From UBA6109 sp035366835 (lineage in GTDB: Bacteria > Desulfobacterota > Syntrophia > Syntrophales > UBA6109), in the NCBI GenBank assembly GCA_035366835.1, contig DAOSIS010000024.1, forward strand, positions 1-54,757: a stretch of 54,757 nt of DNA, read 5' to 3'. A model generated the notes under the pieces. It made no database searches, was not told where the DNA came from, and saw nothing but the letters and a program-made list of their open reading frames with translations. Position numbers and translations under genes: made by a program. Shown here in pieces: positions 1-8,108 of this stretch; within the stretch, counting starts at the first letter, position 1; each line of letters opens with the position of its first letter.

Positions 1-104
1 CGCGGGCGTGGCTGATGAAGCAGCACCCGAAGTGGCTCAAGGAGATGGAGCACGAGGGCAAACTCGTCGTCTCCGGCGAGGAAAAGGCTGCCGGCGGGCA
101 CTGA
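1..104 (+). CDS. C-terminal end of an unidentified protein (partial)
   Basis: The first bases hold the last 33 codons of a gene that begins before the window, in the frame starting at base 3 and ending with TGA at 102-104. The tail is hydrophilic and lysine- and glutamate-rich, with WLMKQHPKWLKEMEHEGK in the middle. I do not recognise the family. Codon use (C or G at third positions) matches the neighbouring genes, and a hairpin follows 26 bp after the stop, so this looks like a true gene end. Confidence 0.5.
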   Translation, partial: RAWLMKQHPKWLKEMEHEGKLVVSGEEKAAGGH

Positions 105-437
105 GATTCTCGAACCGTTCAGGCAACAGGGGGCCGCTTTCGCGGCCCATCCTTGTTATGCTTGAGATAGATGCGGCGCGGCTGCTTCCCCGGTTGAAAC
201 CGATGCGGACACTTCCCCCGCCGCTTCTGAACGATGTTTCCACGAAAAGGACAGGCAGTATGAAACATTTTGTCTACGTTGTCTTCGGCCGCCCGTAGTC
301 CTTTCTGCAGTTCCTTCCTTCCGTCATTGGAACAATTATGTCCTACCGTTTTTGTCACGGACAAATATGTAGCGTTTTTTCGTCGCGGCCATGATGAAAG
401 CGTCTGAATTATAAGATGATTTATGGCCGGCGCGGGA
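105..437. other. Intergenic region upstream of amtB
   Basis: About 330 bases without a convincing gene. The 5' part contains a GC-rich hairpin (131-148). The rest is more AT-rich than its surroundings from about 230 to 420. I see no leader peptide or RNA gene that I can name. Confidence 0.4.
131..148 (+). terminator. Hairpin after the partial first gene
   Basis: GGGCCGC and GCGGCCC form a perfect 7-bp stem with a TTTC loop. The tail (ATCCTTGTTATG) is only moderately T-rich, so this is a plausible but weak intrinsic terminator for the gene ending at 104. Confidence 0.5.
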
Positions 438-452
438 TGGCAAGGTAATTGC
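438..452 (+). promoter_or_regulatory. Sigma-54 promoter for amtB-glnK
   Basis: TGGCAAGGTAATTGC has the -24 TGG and -12 TTGC elements of the sigma-54 consensus (TGGCAC-N5-TTGC) with exact spacing. A start of transcription near 464 would precede the Shine-Dalgarno at 481-488. Ammonium transporter/PII operons are classic NtrC/sigma-54 targets, so nitrogen control is expected. No enhancer site was identified with confidence. Confidence 0.8.
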
Positions 453-494
453 GTCCAGCTTGCCCAGTCAATTCATCTCGGGAGGAGGCGATGC

Positions 495-1721
495 ATGATT
501 GGCCAGATCAACGCAGGCGACACAGCCTGGATCCTGGTGTGCTGCTCACTGGTGTTATTGATGACTCCGGCACTGGCGCTTTTCTACGGAGGAATGGTAC
601 GCAGGAAGAATGTTCTTTCCACGTTAACCCTGAGTTATGTCTTCATGGCCCTGATCGGTGTCCAGTGGGTGTTGTATGGTTATTCTCTGGCTTTCGGCGC
701 AGATATCAAGGGGCTTGTCGGCGGGCTGAATTATCTCGGATTCACGGGGGTTGATTCGCTGCCCAACGAGGACTACAGCAAGACCATTCCCCATGGACTT
801 TTTGCCGCTTTTCAGATGATGTTCGCGGTCATCACGCCGGCCCTGATTACCGGCGCCTTTGTGGAACGCGTCAAGTTCAAGGCTTTCCTGCTGTTCAGTC
901 TCCTCTGGGCAACGCTGGTGTACGATCCGCTGTGTCACTGGGTCTGGGGACAGGGCGGCTGGCTGAAACAACTGGGCGTCCTGGATTTTGCCGGAGGGAC
1001 CGTCGTGCATATCGCCGCCGGTTTTTCCGCCCTTGCGTTTGCATGGGTGATCGGACCGCGCAAGGGGTTCGGGAAAAATCCCATAGAGCCGAGCAACATC
1101 CCGTTGACCGTTGTCGGCGCCGGATTGCTGTGGGTCGGCTGGTTCGGTTTCAATGCCGGCAGCGCCTTGGCCGCCAACGGTGTGGCGGTGAATGCCCTGC
1201 TGACCACCAACACTTCCGCCGCTACAGCCGGTCTGGTCTGGATGATGCTCACTTGGCTGGATAGCAGACCCAGTACCCTGGGAATCGCCACGGGAATGGT
1301 CGTCGGCCTCGCAGCCGTGACGCCCGCCTCGGGTTACGTCTCACCGATGGCGGCGATGGTCATCGGGGCCGTCGCCGCGCCTCTTTCGTACTATGCCATG
1401 CGATTTCGGGAAAGGCGGAAGCTCGATGAATCGCTGGATGTCTGGGCATGTCATGGCATCGCCAGCACCTGGGGTATGCTCGCCACAGGTTTGTTCGCCA
1501 CCATCGCCGTGAACGGCGACGGCGCCAACGGTCTTTTTTTCGGCAATCCCGGCCAGGTCGGCATTCAACTTCTGGCCGTGGGCATTACGATCGTTTTTTG
1601 TTTCTCAGCGACCTACCTGTTGGCCAAGATGCTGAACGGGAGCATCGGATTGCGGGTCACCGCAATGGAAGAGGAGGTTGGCCTGGACATCAGTTCCCAC
1701 GGCGAGAGATCCTATTCCTGA
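495..1721 (+). CDS. amtB: Ammonium transporter AmtB
   Basis: A 408-residue Amt/Mep/Rh channel protein of the inner membrane for ammonium uptake. The sequence is almost entirely hydrophobic helices, consistent with about 11 membrane spans. It starts with the typical NAGDTAWIL and ALALFYGGMVR segments. The two pore histidines sit in PLCHWVWG and in WACHGIAST. The start at 495 is chosen because it follows a strong GGAGGAGG (481-488) and lies downstream of the sigma-54 promoter; an in-frame ATG at 423 would lie upstream of that promoter. glnK follows 39 bp later, the usual amtB-glnK pairing in which PII blocks the channel when nitrogen is sufficient. Confidence 0.95.
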   Translation: MIGQINAGDTAWILVCCSLVLLMTPALALFYGGMVRRKNVLSTLTLSYVFMALIGVQWVLYGYSLAFGADIKGLVGGLNYLGFTGVDSLPNEDYSKTIPHGLFAAFQMMFAVITPALITGAFVERVKFKAFLLFSLLWATLVYDPLCHWVWGQGGWLKQLGVLDFAGGTVVHIAAGFSALAFAWVIGPRKGFGKNPIEPSNIPLTVVGAGLLWVGWFGFNAGSALAANGVAVNALLTTNTSAATAGLVWMMLTWLDSRPSTLGIATGMVVGLAAVTPASGYVSPMAAMVIGAVAAPLSYYAMRFRERRKLDESLDVWACHGIASTWGMLATGLFATIAVNGDGANGLFFGNPGQVGIQLLAVGITIVFCFSATYLLAKMLNGSIGLRVTAMEEEVGLDISSHGERSYS

Positions 1722-1760
1722 ATTCAGCTTAACGCCTTTTGTTGATCATGGAGATTCGTC

Positions 1761-2138
1761 ATGCTGAAAAAGATCGAAGCCATCATCCGGGAGGATAAGG
1801 TTTCCGATGTCACGGACGCCTTGGCTGCAATTGGCATTGTCGGGTTGAATATGTTCGAGGTCCGCGGCCATGGGCGCCAGGGAGGTATTCAGCTCGCCGG
1901 CCGCGCCGGCACGTACCAGGTAACGATGTTGCCCAAAATCCAGATCAACGTTGTCTTGAGTGACCGCAATCTGGAAGCTGCGATTGAAACCATTCTGAAG
2001 TCGGCCTATACCGGAGATCCGGGAGACGGCATCATCTTCGTCTATCCCGTGGAAGAGGTCATTCGTGTCCGGACCCGGGAACGAGGACAGGGGGCCATGA
2101 TGTATCCGGGTGATATTGATTCAAGAAGGTCCAAATGA
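1761..2138 (+). CDS. glnK: Nitrogen regulatory protein PII (GlnK type)
   Basis: A 125-residue PII signal protein. It begins MLKKIEAIIRE and has the T-loop segment RAGTYQVTMLPK, in which the tyrosine aligns with the uridylylated Tyr51 of GlnB/GlnK. The C-terminal signature GDGIIFVYPVEEVIRVRT is intact. About 13 extra residues follow the usual end near 112. PII proteins sense 2-oxoglutarate and ATP/ADP; a copy just after amtB normally gates AmtB. An in-frame SD (GGAG) precedes the ATG. Confidence 0.95.
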   Translation: MLKKIEAIIREDKVSDVTDALAAIGIVGLNMFEVRGHGRQGGIQLAGRAGTYQVTMLPKIQINVVLSDRNLEAAIETILKSAYTGDPGDGIIFVYPVEEVIRVRTRERGQGAMMYPGDIDSRRSK

Positions 2139-2215
2139 AAGGCTGACGGCTGATCTTTGCTGCGGCTCGTCTCGTCTGCCGTACGAAGAAGTCTTTCCAC
2201 CGGGTCATGTCTCGT

Positions 2216-2791
2216 TCAGGATTCCGGCGCGGTGTAGGGTGACCGGCCCTGGCAGGCCAGGCACTTCTCCCCGTGCTTTTGGGGATAGCCTTCGCCGCAG
2301 ACGGGGCAGACCGCCGTCCCGCCCAGTTTGCGCGGCACCAGGTATTCCGGGCGCACCTGAACGGACTGGAGGCTCAGGATCGCCGGTCCGGCTTCCATAA
2401 TCTGGGCGAAGAGGAGATCCTTGTCCTGCTCCTTCTTCGGCTTGAGTTTGAAGAACCAGGAATGGACCTCCGGCCAGTCCTTCAGCTTCTCCGTGTCCAG
2501 GTAGACGCGTACTCCCCTTCCCGACTCCTTCTCGTAGAGGGTGACGGCGAAGCGCCCCGTATCGACGATTTTGACCCATCCGTTGCCGATCGTGCAGGGG
2601 GTCAGGAGCTGGACCGCATCGGGAAGGCAGACGGACGTTTCACAGATCGCGTCGAAGAGGTCTCCTGCGGGCAGATTCTTCAGGGCCAGGTCGACGATGA
2701 AGCCGCCGATGACGAGGCCGGGGGCGAGATGGCCGTGGAATGATTCCACCACGTGCACATACTCTTCATAGGTATAGGTCCCGATATTCAT
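2216..2791 (-). CDS. FmdE-family protein with C-terminal zinc ribbon
   Basis: A 191-residue protein of the FmdE family, named from the molybdenum formylmethanofuran dehydrogenase operon of methanogens. The N-terminal motif SFHGHLAPGLVIGG carries the family His/Gly residues, followed by ETSVCLPDAVQLLTPCTIGN with two conserved Cys. The C-terminus is a short zinc ribbon, CPVCGEGYPQ followed by CLAC. The start at 2791 follows an AGAGAGGG ribosome site; a longer in-frame start runs into repeat DNA. It lies downstream of modC in the same direction, so a link to Mo-enzyme maturation is likely but the biochemical role is not established. Methanogenesis itself is not implied. Confidence 0.8.
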   Translation of the reverse strand: MNIGTYTYEEYVHVVESFHGHLAPGLVIGGFIVDLALKNLPAGDLFDAICETSVCLPDAVQLLTPCTIGNGWVKIVDTGRFAVTLYEKESGRGVRVYLDTEKLKDWPEVHSWFFKLKPKKEQDKDLLFAQIMEAGPAILSLQSVQVRPEYLVPRKLGGTAVCPVCGEGYPQKHGEKCLACQGRSPYTAPES

Positions 2792-2845
2792 GTAAATACC
2801 CTCTCTTTCATTTGGCGGGCCGTTGAAAAACGCCCGGCTGCTGCG

Positions 2846-2955
2846 TCCTGAGTTTATCGAAGGACCTTCATCCTTCGCCGTTCGACCCTTCGACGGGCTC
2901 GGAACTCGGTGAAGGGTTCTCGGCAAGCGGTGTCATGCTGGGCTTGTCGAAGCAT
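2846..2955. repeat. REP-like intergenic repeat cluster
   Basis: Between fmdE and modC lie several copies of a short motif and its complement: TTATCGAAGGACC, CCCTTCGACGGGCTCGG, and CATGCTGGGCTTGTCGAAGC. Units of the type CTTCGAC-aagctc and gagc-TTGTCGAAG are typical of extragenic palindromes in proteobacterial chromosomes. The cluster separates modABC from fmdE and may form RNA hairpins that limit readthrough. Confidence 0.6.
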
Positions 2956-3003
2956 CAGGAGCCTTGCATCCAGGCATTTTTGAACAGCCCGAAGAATCAT
3001 TCG

Positions 3004-3717
3004 CTAATACGAAAGGCCCAGTTTCGTCTCCCGCACCGCCCTGCGCGCGGCAGGGCCGGACTCCGCAGGAGCGATCGTCCGCTTGAGCCAGCCCCGGTCG
3101 ATTCTTCCCTCGACGAGGGGGATGATGTCGTCGGCCAGGTACAGGGCCTCCGAGATGTCGTGGGTAATGTAGAGGATCGGGATGCCGAGCTCGTCCTTCA
3201 GGCATTTCACCTCTTCGCGCAATTCCCTGCGCGTCATCACGTCGAGGGCCGAAAAGGGTTCGTCCAGCAGGAGGACCCGGGGGCCGCTCGCCAGAGCCTG
3301 GCAGAGCGCGCAACGCTGACGCTCTCCGCCGGAAAGCGTATCGGGTCTTCGGCGGCGGAGATGGCCGATGCGGAGGCGTTCGAGCAGCCGGTCGACCTTG
3401 CCGGGATCTTTCGCGGCGAACGCGACATTCCGGCAGACGTCCAGGTGGGGGAAAAGCGTATATTCCTGAAAGACGTATCCGATGCCCCGCTTCTGCGGGG
3501 GGACGAAAATCCCCGCGGCCGTGTCCACCCAGGTCTCGTTTCCGAATTGTATTCGGCCTTCTCCCGGGCGGTCGAGGCCCGCCACAAGGCGGACCAGGCT
3601 CGTCTTCCCGGAGCCCGACGGGCCGATGAACACGGTCAGGCTCGGTGACTGCGGGCGGACCGAAACCTTCAGTTCAAAGTCCTTCAATTTCTTTGCCACA
3701 TCAATTTGCAGGAACAT
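3004..3717 (-). CDS. modC: Molybdate ABC transporter ATPase ModC (short form)
   Basis: A 237-residue ABC ATPase. The Walker A motif is GPSGSGKTS, the Q-loop is VFQEYTLFPH, the signature is LSGGERQR, the Walker B is VLLLDEPFSALD and the switch histidine is in ITHDISEA. Canonical ModC is about 350 residues with a C-terminal Mop/TOBE molybdate-binding domain; this one stops after the ATPase domain, so direct oxyanion sensing by the ATPase is probably absent. It follows modB by 2 bp and ends the modABC run. Confidence 0.9.
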   Translation of the reverse strand: MFLQIDVAKKLKDFELKVSVRPQSPSLTVFIGPSGSGKTSLVRLVAGLDRPGEGRIQFGNETWVDTAAGIFVPPQKRGIGYVFQEYTLFPHLDVCRNVAFAAKDPGKVDRLLERLRIGHLRRRRPDTLSGGERQRCALCQALASGPRVLLLDEPFSALDVMTRRELREEVKCLKDELGIPILYITHDISEALYLADDIIPLVEGRIDRGWLKRTIAPAESGPAARRAVRETKLGLSY

Positions 3718-3719
3718 GC

Positions 3720-4376
3720 TTACCCTCGTTTCAGCCGCTCGATGATCAGCAGGAAGCCATAGCAGATCGGCAGGATGGCAAGGGACATCAGCGCTGCCGA
3801 GCGGTAATCGAGTGATTCCACAGCTTCGTAGATGGCGATGGATACGACGCGGGTTTCCCCGGGGACACTTCCTCCGACCATGAGCAGCACGCCGAAGGCC
3901 CCCATGGAATGCAGGAAAACGAGGATCGCCGCACCGGCGATCCCGGGCACGCTGTTGGGCAGGACGACCCGGGCGAAGGTCTGCAGGCGGGAGAGCCCGA
4001 GGACGTATGCGCTTTCGAGAAGTCTCCGGTCGATCTTTTCAAAGGCCGCCTTCATGGGTTGAATCGCGTAGGGGAGGCTGCAGAGGACGGCGGCCAGAAC
4101 GATTCCGGGGAAGGTGAAGACCAGAGGCCCGCCCGTCATGTCCTCCCAGAACCGCCCGATCGCCGTCTTCGGACTCACGGCCAGGAGGAGGTAGAATCCG
4201 AGAACCGTCGGCGGCAGGGCGATGGGCAGGTTCAGAAAGGCCTCCACCAGCTGCTTGCCGCGGAAATTGCCATAAGCAAGGCCGTAGGACAGCGGCGCGG
4301 CCAGGACGACCAGAACCGCCGTGGCGCAAAGGGCCAGCTTGAGTGACAGAAGAAGCGGAGAAAAGTCCATGATCAC
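3720..4376 (-). CDS. modB: Molybdate ABC transporter permease ModB
   Basis: A 218-residue inner-membrane permease with about five membrane segments and the cytoplasmic loop ESAYVLGLSRLQTFARVVLP, which matches the EAA motif (E-A-A-x-x-x-G) that contacts the ATPase. The segment LPIALPPTVLGFYLLL is typical of ModB. It overlaps the end of modA by 4 bp, indicating translational coupling. Confidence 0.9.
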   Translation of the reverse strand: MIMDFSPLLLSLKLALCATAVLVVLAAPLSYGLAYGNFRGKQLVEAFLNLPIALPPTVLGFYLLLAVSPKTAIGRFWEDMTGGPLVFTFPGIVLAAVLCSLPYAIQPMKAAFEKIDRRLLESAYVLGLSRLQTFARVVLPNSVPGIAGAAILVFLHSMGAFGVLLMVGGSVPGETRVVSIAIYEAVESLDYRSAALMSLAILPICYGFLLIIERLKRG

Positions 4377-5113
4377 CGGTAACCGTATTTTTCCAGGACG
4401 GCCTTTGCTTCCTTTCCGCCGAGGAAGTCAGCGAATTTCTGCGCGGCGGCCGGACGCTTCGTTGACTTCAAAACGCAGGCCCCCTGAATGATCGCCGGAG
4501 CCTCCGCCACCGCCCATGTACAGCCTTTTTCCCCGTCCGGAGAAAGCGCCGCGGACTTCGCGCAGAATGCCGCATCGACGGCTTCCGTGGTGGCGTACTG
4601 GAAGGACTGGGCGATGTTCTGGGCGACAACCAGACGGCCCTGGCAGCCCTCCCACAGACCTTCCGCCTTCAGCGCCGCCATGGCCGACGCCCCGTACGGG
4701 GCATTCCCCGTGTGGGCGATGGCGATCTTTTTCACCGATGCGTCGCGGACGACGTCCCTCCATGACGCAAGCCGGCAGAGGTCCTTCTTCGCACTGAAAA
4801 GGACGACGGCCCCCTTGGCGTAAACGAAGGGCGTCCCGCAGAAGCCCTTGTCGCAAAGCATCTGGGGACGTTCCTCGTCCGCAGAAAGGATCAGGTCGTA
4901 GGGCGCTCCGCTTGCCGCCTGGCTGTAAAGACTGCCCGACGAGGTGAAGGCGGACGTCACCTTGATGCCGGTTGACTGTTCGAAGGATGCCGCGATCTCC
5001 TTGAAGGGCTGGATGAAATTCGCCGCGACGCCGACATGAAGCGATTCCTGCGCAACCGCCGGCAAAGCGGACATGAGAAACCACAAGGCCACGATGATGG
5101 ATCTCGTCAGCAT
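4373..5113 (-). CDS. modA: Periplasmic molybdate-binding protein ModA
   Basis: A 246-residue type II periplasmic binding protein with a cleavable signal peptide (about residues 1-21, ending PAVAQ). Family segments are VGVAANFIQPFKEIAASFE, SSGSLYSQAASGAPYDLILSAD and the C-terminal AAAQKFADFLGGKEAKAVLEKYGY. These match ModA, which binds molybdate (often tungstate too) and delivers it to ModBC. First gene of modABC; its upstream region holds phased TTAT-like repeats that may be an operator. Confidence 0.92.
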   Translation of the reverse strand: MLTRSIIVALWFLMSALPAVAQESLHVGVAANFIQPFKEIAASFEQSTGIKVTSAFTSSGSLYSQAASGAPYDLILSADEERPQMLCDKGFCGTPFVYAKGAVVLFSAKKDLCRLASWRDVVRDASVKKIAIAHTGNAPYGASAMAALKAEGLWEGCQGRLVVAQNIAQSFQYATTEAVDAAFCAKSAALSPDGEKGCTWAVAEAPAIIQGACVLKSTKRPAAAQKFADFLGGKEAKAVLEKYGYR

Positions 5114-5130
5114 CTGAAACGCCTCTCGAT

Positions 5131-5156
5131 ATTATGTTTTTATTAGCATAGTTATG
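5131..5156. promoter_or_regulatory. Candidate operator upstream of modA: three 10-bp-phased TTAT-like repeats
   Basis: On the plus strand ATTATG (5131), TATTAG (5141) and GTTATG (5151) begin exactly 10 bp apart, just upstream of the modA start. Similar GTTATT units occur at 8005, 8035 and 8045 between fdhA and the divergent HTH/binding-protein-domain regulator. Direct repeats in helical phase suit an excisionase-type winged helix. The assignment to that regulator is inference. Confidence 0.4.
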
Positions 5157-5164
5157 GGCAAAAT

Positions 5165-5199
5165 ACCACACCCGCCGGGAGCTTTCCGGCGGGTGTGGT
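5165..5199 (-). terminator. Intrinsic terminator of fdhA
   Basis: A perfect 14-bp stem (ACCACACCCGCCGG with its complement) and 7-base loop lies directly after the fdhA stop. On the minus strand it is followed by TATTTTG. It separates fdhA from modABC transcription. Confidence 0.85.
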
Positions 5200-5207
5200 G
5201 TCTGCGG

Positions 5208-7907
5208 TTACGCTTTCTCTAGTTTGACGGCACAGGCCTTGTACTCGGCCGTCTGGCTGATGGGATCGTAGACCGGGTTGGTCAGCCAGTTTGCGCAGTT
5301 TTCCCGGAAGTGGAAGGCCATCCAGATCATACCGCGAGGGATCTGGTCGGTTACGTTCGCCTTGACGATCACCTTGCCGCGGCGGGATGAAAGCCGGACC
5401 TTCTCACCGTGGGAAATCCCGAGTTGCTTCGCATCGATCGGAGAGATGTCCGCCGTCTCTTCGGGAAGCAGGTCGTTGATGCCTGCGCAACGTCCCGTCT
5501 GGGTCCGTGTGTGGTACTGGTACAACCGACGTCCCGTGCTCAGCACAAGCGGATACTCGTCATCCGGGACTTCCGCGGGCGGCGTCCAGTCCACGGTTAC
5601 CAGTGTTCCCATGCCCGCCGTGAAACGGTCCCTGTGGAGATAAGCCGTCCCGGGGTGATCCCCGTTCGGTACGGGCCACTGCAGGCCGTTGCCCTCGAGG
5701 CGTGCATACCGGATTCCGGCCATGGAGGGCGCCAGCGGCGATATCTCGTTGTCCCAGAGTTCCCGGGCGCTGTTGGATTCCCAGTTCTGATCGAAGCGGC
5801 GTGCGATCTCCCGGAAGATCCACCAGTTCGGTTTCGCATCACCGGGCGGGGGACTCGCCGTACGAACCCGGCTCACCCGCCGCTCGCTGTTGGTGAAGGT
5901 ACCGTCGTTTTCGCTCCAGGCGGCCGCCGGCAGGATCACGTGAGCGAAGCGCGTCGTTTCCGTCTGGAAGATGTCCTGGCACACCAGGAACTCGGCGGAT
6001 GCGAGCGCGTGCTCCATATGATGGATATCCGGTTCGGAGTTGGCCATGTTCTCGCCGAAGATGTAGAAGGCCTTGATTTCCTTCTTCACGAGGCCGTCGA
6101 CCATCTGCGGCATCATCAGGCCGGGTTTCGCCGGCAGGTCTTTTACGTTCCAGGCCTTTTCGAACTTGGCGCGGATCTCCGCGTTGGCCACGCTCTGGTA
6201 GCCGTGGAAGACATTGGGCAGGGCACCCATGTCGCAGGCCCCTTGGACGTTGTTCTGGCCGCGGAGCGGATTCACGCCGCCGCACTCGAAGCCGACGTTC
6301 CCGAGCAGCATCTGCAGGTTGGCACAGGAAAGAACGTTGTTGACGCCGCAGGTGTGCTCGGTGATTCCCAAGGTATACATGAGCATCGCGGGCTTGACAG
6401 CCGCTAGGTTCCTCGCGAGGCCGCGGATCTCGTCGGCTGAAACCCCGCTTATTTTCGCCGCCCTTTCGGGGGGATATTCCATGACCTTGGCCTTGAGTTC
6501 TTCGAATCCGGAACAGCGGGATTCAACATAGGACTTATCGTAAAGATTCTCCTGGATCAGCACGTTCATGATGCCGTTCAGGAAGGCGACATCGCTCCCC
6601 ACCTTGAGGGGGTAGTAGCGCTCGGCCATGTCGGCCAGGGCCGTCCTGCGGGGATCGGCGACGAACAGACGGGCGCCGGCGAGCACGGCCTGCTTCACGA
6701 AGGAGGCGGCCACAGGATGGGCCTCCGTCATGTTGGAACCGATCACGAAGATGGACTTTGCCTTCGCAAAATCGGAGAAGGAATTGGTCATTGCACCCGA
6801 ACCGAATGATTTCGCCAGACCGGCGACCGTGGGAGCGTGTCAGGTCCGTGCGCAGTGGTCGATGTTGTTCGATTTGAACACCGCCCGGAAGAGTTTCTGC
6901 ATCTGGTAGGAGTCTTCGTTGATGCTCCGCGCGCAGCTTACGCCGGCGACGGCGTTCGGGCCGTGTTTCGCGAGGATTTCCCTGAAGCGGGCCGCGACGA
7001 GATCCAACGCCTCATCCCAGGAGGCCTCGCGGAAACCGTCCTTCTCCCGGATCAGGGGCGTCTTCAACCGGTCCTCGGAGTAGATGAAATCGTAGCCGAA
7101 ACGGCCTTTCACGCAGAGCCGGCCTTGATTGGGCTGGGCATCCTCCACGGCCGTCACCTTGAAGATCTTGTCGTCCTTGACGTGCAGCCACTGCTGGCAC
7201 CCGACACCGCAGTAGGGGCAGGTCGTCCGGATCTTCTCCGCCTGCCAGGTCCGCGCCATCCCGCGGGCCTTCTTCTCCGTCAGGGCGCCGACGGGGCAGA
7301 CCTCGACGCATTGCCCGCAGAACACGCACTCGCTCTCGCTGAACTGGTGGTAAGGGGCATCTCCGCCCGTGACGATCTTGCTTTTCGCACCGCGATACCC
7401 CTGGGAAATGGCGCGGTTGACGGCGACCTCGTTGCAGGCCTGCACGCAGCGGCCGCAGAGGATACAGCGGTTGAAGTCCCGGATGATGAAGGGGTTGCTG
7501 TCCTCTTTCTGATAGGCCGAGAGATCCCGCTCAAAGCGATCGCCGGAAACCTGATAGGCGTAGGCCAGGTCCTGCAGGCGGCAATCACCGCTTACCTCGC
7601 ACAGGAGGCAGTCGTGCTTGCCGTGAGACAGAAGAAGTTCGACGTTGAGTTTGCGGGCCGCGTGAACCCTTTCCGTATCCGTCTTTACCTCCATGCCAGG
7701 CGTGACGGGTGTCGAGCAGGCCGCAACCAGGGTCCGCGAACCCGCCGCCTCCACGAGACAGATCCGGCATGCACCCGTCGGTGTGCTGCCCTTCAGGTGG
7801 CAGAGAGTCGGAATCGTGACGGCGTTATCGGCCGCGGCCTGAAGTATCGTCTGCCCCGGTTGGAACTCGACCGTCTTGCCGTTGAGAAGAAATGTGTTTT
7901 TCGTCAT
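5208..7907 (-). CDS. fdhA: Selenocysteine-containing formate dehydrogenase alpha subunit (UGA read as Sec at 6840-6842)
   Basis: One 899-codon gene that a standard translation would split at an in-frame TGA. Upstream reads DHCART, then UGA, then HAPTVAGLAKSFGSGAM, matching the active-site CxxxUHGPSVAGL region of formate dehydrogenases, so residue 356 is selenocysteine ligating Mo or W. Order of domains: [2Fe-2S] NuoG-like (C36, C47, C50, C64), His/Cys3 [4Fe-4S] (HDCLLCEVSGDC), two ferredoxin clusters (CILCGRCVQAC, CVFCGQCVEVC), the catalytic-subunit [4Fe-4S] (CPYCGVGC), then the molybdopterin domains. It oxidises formate or reduces CO2. No beta subunit lies nearby, so the electron partner is unknown. 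An AAGGAGG ribosome site precedes the ATG. Confidence 0.95.
6804..6842 (-). promoter_or_regulatory. Bacterial SECIS element of fdhA
   Basis: Immediately after the UGA the mRNA can fold with CGCC and GGCG (plus-strand 6813-6825) closing a GGUCU apical loop. In Escherichia coli fdhF the GGUC loop recognised by SelB lies at the same distance from the UGA, and the flanking codons are similar. The position equivalent to the bulged U of E. coli is C here. Confidence 0.85.
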
Positions 7908-8004
7908 GAAGGTCCTCCTTGGAGAAGCGGCTTATACCAATGGTGACATATGCCACGCATGGCTTAATACAGGACAAGATCGAGAATGTCAAAAGAAAAC
8001 ATCG

Positions 8005-8050
8005 GTTATTTTTCGTCCGGAAAACGGATTATTTGTTATTGCTGGTTATT
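8005..8050. promoter_or_regulatory. Candidate operator between fdhA and the divergent regulator
   Basis: The plus strand holds GTTATT at 8005, 8035 and 8045, all in 10-bp register, plus an inverted repeat TCCG-gaaaa-CGGA between the first two. It sits in the roughly 200-bp divergent region between fdhA (start 7907, minus) and the regulator (start 8109, plus). A similar phased array precedes modA. A role in Mo/W control is inferred. Confidence 0.4.
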
Positions 8051-8108
8051 TTGTCTTGCAAAAAGGCGTTTTTCTGGTTTAGGATGCCGGTTCCCGGAGG
8101 ACATGGGC

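Noticed and set aside
5208..7907. Frameshifted or truncated fdhA pseudogene
   Set aside because: The stop is an in-frame UGA at the catalytic selenocysteine position with a SECIS-like hairpin, and both sides stay in one frame.
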